A stretch of DNA of 14,623 nt, from NCBI GenBank assembly GCA_016649525.1, contig JAENXM010000016.1:1-14623 (forward strand). Direction: 5' to 3'. This document shows positions 1-5,583 of this stretch, one piece after another. Each line of letters begins with the position of its first letter. Positions within the stretch are counted from its first letter, which is position 1. The position numbers and the translations under genes were made by a program. The stretch comes from Actinomycetota bacterium. Lineage in GTDB: Bacteria > Actinomycetota > Geothermincolia > Fen-727 > Anoxymicrobiaceae. The notes beneath the pieces are model-generated. The model saw nothing but the letters and a program-made list of their open reading frames with translations. It ran no database searches and was not told the DNA's origin.

Positions 1-1086
1 GGTACGGGCAAGGTATCCGAGATAGAGAGAACGGTTCGGTCTACCGGAGCGCAGATCACGATATTCGACAACGACCTGACCGTGGCGCAGCAGGAGCGGC
101 TCCAGTCCATGCTCGACACGAAGGTCATCGACCGGACCGCGCTTATCCTCGACATATTCGCGCAGCACGCCCACACCAGTGAAGGCAGGACGCAGGTGGA
201 GCTCGCCCAACTCAATTACCTGCTGCACCGCATCAGGGGAAAGGGGATTGAACTCTCTAGGCTTGGCGGCGGCATTGGGACCAGGGGACCCGGGGAGACG
301 AAACTGGAGGTCGATCGGAGGCGCATCAGGAGGAGGATGCGCAAGCTGGAGAAAGACCTTACCCAGATGGAATCGGTAAGGGCAACCCAGCGGAAGCAGC
401 GCAGGCGGGCCGGTCTTCCGTCCATATGTCTGATCGGGTACACGAACAGCGGCAAGTCCTCACTCTTGAACCGATTGACGGGAGCATCTGTCCTGGTCGA
501 AGACCAGCTTTTCTCAACTCTCGACTCTACAACGAGGAGGCTTATACTGCCCGACGGACAGAAGGTCGTCGTTTCCGATACTGTGGGCTTCATCCGCAAG
601 TTGCCGCACGAGCTGGTTGCGGCTTTCCACTCGACGCTCGAGGTTGTGAGAGAGGCAGACCTGCTGGTACATGTTGTTGACGGTACCGCCGAACAGACTT
701 TCGCGGAACGCATCGCAGCGGTGGATGAAGTGCTCTTCGACCTGGGTGCCTCTGATATCCCCATGATAACGGCGTTTAACAAGGTGGACCTTCTCGAGCC
801 CGGACAGACCGACTACATCGACAGGGTTTACCCTGAAGCACTTCATGTATCTGCTCTCACAGGCGAGGGAATAGACGTGCTCATGGAGGCGATAGGGAAA
901 CGTCTTTCTGGACTCGCATGCGTAACGCTACTGGTACCCGCCGCCAGGGGTGATGTCCTCGCAGCACTCTACCGGGACGGCTTCGTCATGCACAGGGAGT
1001 TCGAGGACGAGAGTGTTTTTATCACAGTCAACCTTCCACCGGAGAAGATCGACAGGTATCGAGCCTACATCGCCAATAGGCAATAA
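1..1086 (+). CDS. hflX: GTPase HflX (5' end missing)
   Basis: HflX is a cytoplasmic GTPase that binds the 50S subunit and splits stalled or stress-damaged ribosomes. The frame is open from base 1, so the gene starts before the window. The 361 residues present begin near the GxGK segment that lies roughly 55-60 residues into E. coli HflX. The N-terminal HflX domain shows VIDRTALILDIFAQHA and QVELAQLNYLL, and the GPGETKLEVDRR linker follows. The G domain has the P-loop GYTNSGKS at window codons 146-153, DTVGFIRKLPHELVAAF (G3 and switch II), NKVD at 260-263 (G4) and SALTGEG (G5). About 70 residues of C-terminal domain follow. The GTG at base 82 is internal and not the start. No convincing terminator follows the stop. 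The family assignment is very secure; the missing N-terminus cannot be judged. Confidence 0.97.
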   Translation, partial: GTGKVSEIERTVRSTGAQITIFDNDLTVAQQERLQSMLDTKVIDRTALILDIFAQHAHTSEGRTQVELAQLNYLLHRIRGKGIELSRLGGGIGTRGPGETKLEVDRRRIRRRMRKLEKDLTQMESVRATQRKQRRRAGLPSICLIGYTNSGKSSLLNRLTGASVLVEDQLFSTLDSTTRRLILPDGQKVVVSDTVGFIRKLPHELVAAFHSTLEVVREADLLVHVVDGTAEQTFAERIAAVDEVLFDLGASDIPMITAFNKVDLLEPGQTDYIDRVYPEALHVSALTGEGIDVLMEAIGKRLSGLACVTLLVPAARGDVLAALYRDGFVMHREFEDESVFITVNLPPEKIDRYRAYIANRQ

Positions 1087-1110
1087 CAGGCCAATAATTA
1101 CCAATTTTGA

Positions 1111-1130
1111 TTTAACCTTAACTTGAACCT
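1111..1130 (+). repeat. Tandem AACCT repeat, possible regulator site (cluster 1)
   Basis: Two copies of a TTAACCT/TGAACCT unit lie 12 bases apart (AACCT at 1114-1118 and 1126-1130), 25 bases after the hflX stop. The 13 bases 1109-1121 match 1348-1360 at 12 of 13 positions. Direct repeats with about one helical turn of spacing are typical of OmpR/PhoB-family response-regulator sites, and cyanobacterial Pho boxes are built on TTAACCT. No phosphate gene is nearby, so the binding protein is unknown. Confidence 0.3.
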
Positions 1131-1349
1131 CAGAAAAATTATTTCCTTGACTACTGCTCAAGCGATGGGCGAAACCATACCTTCCCATGTATCCAGAACG
1201 CCGGCAAAGATAAACAGCGGGTTTAGAAAATGCTGCGCAAGTACAGGATCTCGAGTAGTGGTTGTTGTACCGTTTTCAAGTTTGAAAGACTGACGTCTAT
1301 CCAAAAACGAGGTCTATAGTTATTGCCTGCGGTTACCCTGAAGAAGGGA
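1131..1349. other. Non-coding stretch with no recognised feature
   Basis: This 219-base stretch lies between the two repeat clusters in the hflX-nrdR gap. The only plus-strand reading frame of note starts with an ATG at 1165 and runs about 42 codons. It has no ribosome binding site and no recognisable protein motif. No tRNA, cobalamin riboswitch or Rho-independent terminator was seen. In many Actinobacteria lexA sits at this junction; no lexA remnant is recognisable here. Confidence 0.5.
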
Positions 1350-1369
1350 TTAAACCTTAAATAAACCTT
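1350..1369 (+). repeat. Tandem TAAACCTT repeat, possible regulator site (cluster 2)
   Basis: TAAACCTT occurs at 1351-1358 and again at 1362-1369, an exact 11-base period. The site lies about 60 bases upstream of the -35 hexamer proposed for nrdR and resembles the cluster at 1111-1130. The spacing is that of a response regulator binding two adjacent major grooves on one face of the helix. Function and regulator are inferred only from this geometry. Confidence 0.3.
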
Positions 1370-1426
1370 CATTCCACGTGAAAAGTCTGGACCCGCCAAG
1401 CAGAGATTTTTTTTACCAGATTCATC

Positions 1427-1456
1427 TTGACATCACTTCATCTTGTGCACGAAAAT
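1427..1456 (+). promoter_or_regulatory. Candidate promoter of the nrdR-nrdD operon
   Basis: A perfect -35 hexamer TTGACA at 1427-1432 is followed after 18 bases by GAAAAT at 1451-1456, which matches 4 of 6 bases of TATAAT. Transcription would start near 1463, giving a leader of about 100 bases before the nrdR ATG. The -35 to -10 spacer is almost filled by one NrdR-box-like sequence, and the second such sequence covers the expected transcript start, an arrangement suited to repression. The -10 is weak, so the exact start is uncertain. Confidence 0.5.
1433..1448 (+). promoter_or_regulatory. NrdR box 1 (operator)
   Basis: tcacttcatcttgtgc matches 11 of 16 positions of the NrdR-box consensus acaCwAtATaTwGtgt as I remember it. 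It lies between the proposed -35 and -10. Its right half is the exact inverted copy (atcttgtgc, 1440-1448) of the left part of the second box. The pair starts 32 bases apart, about three helical turns, the spacing known for paired NrdR boxes in front of ribonucleotide reductase operons. Confidence 0.55.
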
Positions 1457-1464
1457 TGCCTGCA

Positions 1465-1480
1465 GCACAAGATATGGTTA
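1465..1480 (+). promoter_or_regulatory. NrdR box 2 (operator)
   Basis: gcacaagatatggtta matches 12 of 16 positions of the remembered NrdR-box consensus. It is separated from box 1 by 16 bases and would overlap or lie just after the transcript start. Bases 1465-1473 are the exact reverse complement of 1440-1448. Together the two boxes predict that NrdR represses its own operon and therefore nrdD when (d)ATP is high. Confidence 0.55.
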
Positions 1481-1565
1481 TTTTTCAGGGCAATCTTGTC
1501 GAGAGGCAACAAAGGAGTGGAAAGAGTGGAAAGTGTGACTCCTTCAATGAGCTGTGAGGCACGCG

Positions 1566-2036
1566 ATGAAGTGCCCGTTTTGTGACAATCCCAAGACAAA
1601 GGTAATAGATTCAAGGTCTATCGAAGACGGATACGCCATCAGGCGAAGGAGGCACTGCTTGAAATGCGGGTCGCGTTTCACCACATTCGAGCGTCGGGAG
1701 AAGGTTCAGGTATCGGTGATCAAAAGGGACATGAGTGCTGAACCGTACAGCAGGGAGAAGCTGGCGAACGGAATGTACAAGGCCTGCAACAAGCGCAACG
1801 TCCCCGCGGAAGTCATAGAGAAAAGCATGGACCAGATAGAGGAAGCCGTAATGAAGGCCCCGGATAAGGAGATATCCGCGTCCGAGATAGGCGACATGGT
1901 GATGACACATCTGCGCCAGATCGATGAAGTCGCTTATCTGAGGTTCGCGTCGGTCTACAAGCGTTTCCGCGACGTGAGCGAGTTCCACAAGGAACTTGGC
2001 GAGCTCATGACCGAGGAAACAAACCGCTCTGTTTGA
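1566..2036 (+). CDS. nrdR: Transcriptional repressor NrdR
   Basis: NrdR is a zinc-ribbon/ATP-cone repressor that senses the ATP/dATP balance and shuts off ribonucleotide reductase genes. The N-terminus MKCPFCDNPKTKVIDSR is the family signature. The zinc ribbon uses C3, C6, C31 and C34, with a basic IRRRRHCLKCG stretch and FTTFER. The ATP-cone runs from about residue 46 to 136. At 156 residues it has the normal length. I chose the ATG at 1566 because family members begin MKCP and GAGG lies six bases upstream; the in-frame GTG at 1554 would add four residues with no family support. It is first in the operon, 25 bases before nrdD, and its promoter carries two NrdR-box-like sites, which implies autoregulation. 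Confidence 0.97.
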   Translation: MKCPFCDNPKTKVIDSRSIEDGYAIRRRRHCLKCGSRFTTFERREKVQVSVIKRDMSAEPYSREKLANGMYKACNKRNVPAEVIEKSMDQIEEAVMKAPDKEISASEIGDMVMTHLRQIDEVAYLRFASVYKRFRDVSEFHKELGELMTEETNRSV

Positions 2037-2061
2037 GCTGGGGGACGGAAAGGAGCAGGAA

Positions 2062-4239
2062 TTGACGCCTCGCATACAGATACTCAGCAACCACGGCAAT
2101 TTCTCTTACCACCCGGCCGGTGACGCCACTGACATCGCCCTGCAGGTAAGTACGACATCCCAGGAGGAGATAAACCTCTGGGACAAGCAGAAGATCGTGG
2201 ACAGCATCATCCTCGAGGCCGGCGCGGCCCCCGACCTTGCCCAGGAGATAGCGGACAGCGTCGAGAAGAACCTCGTTGCAACCGGGCAGACCCGAGTTAC
2301 CACCTCCCTGATAAGGGAGCTGGTCGACCTCGAACTGGTGGAGCGGGGTCTTTCACACATGCTGGAAAGGCATACAAACCTGGGTCTGCCGATGTTCGAC
2401 GTCGAGAACATCATAACCCAGGCCAACAAGGAGAACAGCAACACCACGCACAACCCCGAGTCTATCAACCTGACCATCGCAGAATCCGTCCTGAAACAGT
2501 TCGCGCTCGCGAGGATATTCTCGGAGGACATCGCGCGGGCCCACTACGAAGGCAACATACACCTTCATGACCTCGGTTTCTGCGTCCGGCCTTACTGCGG
2601 CGGCCACAGCCTCGAGTACGTGAAGAAGTACGGCCTCAGGCTCCCCAACATAACGAGCACGTCGAGCCCCGCCCGTCACCCGGACGTCCTTATCGGCCAC
2701 ATGGTCAAGATGGCTTCCACTCTCCAGTCTTACTACGCGGGGGCTATCGGCTGGGAAGCGGTGAACGTGTTCTTCGCGCCGTTCCTCGTCGGCCTTCCTT
2801 ACGAACGGATCAAACAGCTCGCCCAGATGCTCATCTTCGAGTTCAACCAGCTCGCAGGGGCCCGGGGCAGCCAGGTAGTCTTTACCGACTTCAACCTCTA
2901 CTGGAACGTGCCGCGGCACCTGGAGGATGCGCCCGCTGTCGGTCCCGGAGGAAAGGAGACCGGGAAGACTTACGCGGAATACAGCCGGGAGGCGCAGGCT
3001 TTTCTGAAAGCGCTCTTCGAGGTCTACCTCGAAGGGGACGCGATGGGAAAGACGTTCGTTTTCCCGAAGCCGCTCCTCCATATCAACGAGGCTTTCTTCA
3101 AGGCGGAAGGCTGGGAGGAGTTCCTGGATCTCGCATGCGAGGTAGCGAGCAGGCAGGGGATAACTTACTTCGTTTTCGACCGCGGAGACGAAGTTACTAT
3201 TTCCCAGTGCTGCCGGCTCAAGCTGAAGCTCGATGAAGTTGATCTCGCCACGGCGCTGACGCCGGAGAAGATGAGGTTCTCCGCGCTGCAGAACATAACG
3301 ATCAACCTGCCCCGCCTCGCGTACAGAGCTCAGGGGAGCGACGAGATGCTGTTCAGCGAGCTGGAGAAGACCCTTGAAATGGTCGCGAGGGCGCACCTGC
3401 AAAAAAAGAAGTTCGTATCAGGGCTGATGGCTCTCGGGAAGGAGGGGCCGGTTTCCCTGCTGACTATGGAAAACGACGGCGAACCGTACCTGCGGCTCGA
3501 CCGGCTGACTTATCTTGCCGGACTGCTGGGTCTGAACGAGCTCGTGCAGTACCACCGGGGTGCGCAGCTCCACGAGTCCCATGACGCCCTCATGTTCGGA
3601 CTCAAGGTGATCGCCCACATGAACCTCGTCTGCGAGAGGCTCTCCGAGAAATACGGTATTAACCTGGTATTGGAGGAGTCGCCGGCCGAGTCCAGCGGCT
3701 ACCGCCTCGCGAAACTGGACATGAAATACTTCCCGGCCCAGGCTGAAAAAGTGGTGAAGGGAAGCCTGGACGGCGAAGAGTACTACTACACGAACAGCAT
3801 ACATCTCGCGACGGACGCACCGATCGACTACATAGAGAGGGTGCGCAAGCAAAGCCTGTTCCACCCGCTTATCAAAGCCGGAGCGATCATCCACATCTGG
3901 CTGGGCGAGCACATGCCGCCTGCGGCCTCGATAAGGAGATTCGTGGAGAAGACGTTCAAGGAAACGAACAGCGCACAGATAGCTTTCAGCCCCGAGTTCA
4001 CGGTCTGCAACGCTTGCTGCCGGACCAGCCGGGGGCTCTCGGAGGAGTGTCCGCGGTGTGGCTCCGATGACATATACGGGATAACGCGAATAGTCGGCTA
4101 CTACTCAAAGATCTCCACCTGGAACAAGGGAAAACTGGGTGAGCTCAAACAGCGTAGGCGGACTACGTTGATTGGAGGTGAAAAGGATGGTGCTGAAGGT
4201 ATTCGTCAAGGAAGACTGTCCCAACTGTCAAGCAGCTAA
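2062..4239 (+). CDS. nrdD: Anaerobic (class III) ribonucleoside-triphosphate reductase NrdD
   Basis: NrdD reduces ribonucleoside triphosphates to deoxy forms using an oxygen-sensitive glycyl radical made by a radical-SAM activase. The 725-residue product starts with TTG, supported by GGAAAGGAG six bases upstream. An ATP-cone-like segment lies at about 28-115. The catalytic barrel contains GGHSLEYVKKYGLRLPN and the active-site cysteine region ISQCCRLKL (C383, C384). A four-cysteine zinc site is at C649, C652, C663 and C666. The glycyl-radical loop RIVGYY places the radical glycine at G679, followed by STWNKGKLGEL. The last 18 or so residues run over the ribosome binding site and start of the next gene and look like a non-conserved tail. 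The adjacent CxxC redoxin suggests thiol rather than formate as reductant. No nrdG activase gene is in the window. Confidence 0.96.
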   Translation: MTPRIQILSNHGNFSYHPAGDATDIALQVSTTSQEEINLWDKQKIVDSIILEAGAAPDLAQEIADSVEKNLVATGQTRVTTSLIRELVDLELVERGLSHMLERHTNLGLPMFDVENIITQANKENSNTTHNPESINLTIAESVLKQFALARIFSEDIARAHYEGNIHLHDLGFCVRPYCGGHSLEYVKKYGLRLPNITSTSSPARHPDVLIGHMVKMASTLQSYYAGAIGWEAVNVFFAPFLVGLPYERIKQLAQMLIFEFNQLAGARGSQVVFTDFNLYWNVPRHLEDAPAVGPGGKETGKTYAEYSREAQAFLKALFEVYLEGDAMGKTFVFPKPLLHINEAFFKAEGWEEFLDLACEVASRQGITYFVFDRGDEVTISQCCRLKLKLDEVDLATALTPEKMRFSALQNITINLPRLAYRAQGSDEMLFSELEKTLEMVARAHLQKKKFVSGLMALGKEGPVSLLTMENDGEPYLRLDRLTYLAGLLGLNELVQYHRGAQLHESHDALMFGLKVIAHMNLVCERLSEKYGINLVLEESPAESSGYRLAKLDMKYFPAQAEKVVKGSLDGEEYYYTNSIHLATDAPIDYIERVRKQSLFHPLIKAGAIIHIWLGEHMPPAASIRRFVEKTFKETNSAQIAFSPEFTVCNACCRTSRGLSEECPRCGSDDIYGITRIVGYYSKISTWNKGKLGELKQRRRTTLIGGEKDGAEGIRQGRLSQLSSS

Positions 4240-4429
4240 GGAAATTGCAGGGCAGTTCCCGTTCAGCAGGCTGTACGACCTCGACAACAGCGACGGGCTG
4301 GCCGAGGCGGCGTTTCACAGCGTCCTTTGTACGCCATCCATGGTACTGGTCGATGAGAACAACACGGTGATACACTCGTGGCGCTGCCACGTGCCACGTC
4401 CCACCGAGATTACCAACTACGCTGCGTGA
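4187..4429 (+). CDS. Small thioredoxin/glutaredoxin-like protein (probable NrdD reductant)
   Basis: This 80-residue protein has a thioredoxin-fold pattern. It opens with VLKVFVKEDCPNC (C11 and C14 as the redox pair), then a helix, then TPSMVLVD with the expected cis-proline at P50 before a beta strand. It resembles NrdH and the redoxins coded beside thiol-dependent class III reductases. The ATG at 4187 has GGAGGTG six bases upstream, inside the end of nrdD; the genes overlap by 53 bases in different frames, which points to coupled translation. A TTG at 4172 lies before the binding site and is unlikely. The probable role is to reduce the active-site disulfide of NrdD after each turnover. The partner reductase is not in the window. 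A general redox role is the alternative. Confidence 0.85.
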   Translation: MVLKVFVKEDCPNCQAAKEIAGQFPFSRLYDLDNSDGLAEAAFHSVLCTPSMVLVDENNTVIHSWRCHVPRPTEITNYAA

Positions 4430-4444
4430 CAAAGGCGGTATCCG

Positions 4445-4882
4445 CTGTCGCTCGAGGTTAAGTTCATCAAGATAGACCCCGAAGCGCCCGCGCCGGAGTA
4501 CGCCCACGCCGGCGACGCGGGTTGCGATCTCACAAGCCGGATAGATACGGTGCTCGACCCGGGGGAGAGGGCGTTGGTACCGACCGGCATAGCGGTCTCG
4601 ATACCCGAAGGCTTCGCCGGGTTCATGCAACCGCGCAGCGGCCTGGCCTCCCGACACGGTATAAGTATCGTGAACACGCCCGGCCTGATCGATTCGCACT
4701 ACCGCGGAGAGATCAAGGTGATCCTGGTCAACCTCGACAGTAAAGAGCCGTTTCATGTAAGGCGGGGTGAGAAGGTCTGCCAGCTGGTGATCCAGAAGGT
4801 GGAGCACGCCCGGTTCACCGAAGTCGAAAAGCTCGACCCCACCGAGCGCGGCGCAGGCGGTTTTGGGTCGACCGGAAAATAG
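4445..4882 (+). CDS. dut: dUTP diphosphatase (dUTPase), apparent CTG start
   Basis: The enzyme hydrolyses dUTP to dUMP and pyrophosphate, keeping uracil out of DNA and feeding dTMP synthesis. All five motifs of trimeric dUTPase are present: GDAGCDL (23-29), PRSGLA (63-68), LIDSHYRGEIKV with catalytic D83, EKVCQLVI, and the C-terminal RGAGGFGSTG. The reading frame contains no ATG, GTG or TTG between the in-frame TGA that ends the redoxin gene (4427-4429) and a GTG at 4550. Starting at 4550 would delete motif 1, so it is wrong. A CTG at 4445 sits six bases after AAAGGCGG and gives a 145-residue product beginning MSLEVKF, a normal length and N-terminus. Only the exact start is uncertain. Its place after nrdD makes sense, since both act on dNTP supply. 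Confidence 0.94.
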   Translation: MSLEVKFIKIDPEAPAPEYAHAGDAGCDLTSRIDTVLDPGERALVPTGIAVSIPEGFAGFMQPRSGLASRHGISIVNTPGLIDSHYRGEIKVILVNLDSKEPFHVRRGEKVCQLVIQKVEHARFTEVEKLDPTERGAGGFGSTGK

Positions 4883-4938
4883 GCCGGATTGCGCAGGTGT
4901 CTCGTTGCCGCTAGAATGCGTCCCGGAGGTTATAGGGA

Positions 4939-5547
4939 ATGAGCGGCATCCAGGGCGGATCACCCTTCGATGAACCCGTTGCTGTCTTGAAGTCCAGTAA
5001 CCCCGTGGCGGTCGCTGAGAAGACCGGGGCGATTTGGGAAGCGACGGGGGAGAAGGAGGGGCACCTCGTGGTGCCCGTGATCCATGGTAACGTACTTGTC
5101 GATTTCCCCGGGATCTCGATCCGGGCTTCCGACGACCTCGGCACCTTCCCCATAACACTCCTGACGCTTATCTACCTCAGCAACTCGGACGGGACCCCTC
5201 CTTCATGTTCCTGGACGGCATACAGGGACTTCCCAGGGGGCCTTTTCTATGAGCCTGTAGTCAAGAGGAGCGTTGAGGATCCTCTGGTAGACGCGTTCGG
5301 CAGTGACCTGGACGCTTTCCGCGCGGCAGCCCGACGGCTCAAAGGAACGGCCCAGGATTTTGGCGACGCCGCGTATTCTTTCAACCTCTTTCCCCGCGTG
5401 CCGATCTGTTTCATCGTGTGGAGCTCGGGTCCGGAGTTCCCGGCCCGCGCGAGTGTCCTGTTCGACTCAAACTGCGGGCACCATCTATCGACCTTCGACC
5501 TCAGGATGGGCGCACAGGAGATATCCAGCAGGTTGATAAGAGGGTGA
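4939..5547 (+). CDS. DUF3786 domain protein
   Basis: The 202-residue product looks like a complete DUF3786 protein. Shared features are the conserved middle TLLTLIYL, WTAYRDFPGGLFYE and DPLVDAFG, then FPRVPICFIVWSSGPEFPARASVLFD, and the ending LSTFDLRMGAQEISSRL. It has no signal peptide, no membrane segment and no Fe-S cysteine motif, so it is probably a soluble cytoplasmic protein. The ATG at 4939 follows GGAGG by nine bases. It sits 56 bases after dut on the same strand and may be the last gene of the nrdR operon. The family is found mainly in anaerobes and its function is unknown; some members are joined to Fe-S or corrinoid-protein domains. I assign no reaction. Confidence 0.8.
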   Translation: MSGIQGGSPFDEPVAVLKSSNPVAVAEKTGAIWEATGEKEGHLVVPVIHGNVLVDFPGISIRASDDLGTFPITLLTLIYLSNSDGTPPSCSWTAYRDFPGGLFYEPVVKRSVEDPLVDAFGSDLDAFRAAARRLKGTAQDFGDAAYSFNLFPRVPICFIVWSSGPEFPARASVLFDSNCGHHLSTFDLRMGAQEISSRLIRG

Positions 5548-5583
5548 CGGTAGAAAAAGGCCCAACGGGTGGATTATCGGGTA

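Noticed and set aside
1161..1235. A stretch resembling the c-di-GMP-I (GEMM) riboswitch core (gggcgaaacc, a short ATAC/GTAT stem, then acgccggcaaag).
   Set aside because: The GNRA loop and receptor cannot be placed, the core has an extra base, and the stretch is over 300 bases from nrdR. A covariance-model search would decide; I do not call it.
1165..1293. A 42-codon plus-strand frame starting MGETIPSHVSRTP in the hflX-nrdR gap.
   Set aside because: No ribosome binding site, no recognisable motif and an odd composition; not supported as a gene.
1393..1565. A cobalamin riboswitch before the reductase operon, as seen with class II reductases.
   Set aside because: No B12-box-like sequence was found, and a class III enzyme does not use cobalamin.
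2353..3402. A 349-codon minus-strand frame opposite nrdD.
   Set aside because: It lies inside a well-supported gene and its Arg/Val/Glu-rich product has no motif; it is an antisense artefact of high-GC codon use.
4163..5158. A 331-codon minus-strand frame opposite the redoxin, dut and DUF3786 genes.
   Set aside because: Its plus-strand partners have clear family motifs; the antisense product is Arg- and Pro-rich and matches nothing recognisable.
5548..5583. Possible Rho-independent terminator between the convergent DUF3786 and M61-like genes (ccc-gtt-ggg followed by a T-run on the minus strand).
   Set aside because: The stem is only three base pairs; too weak to call.
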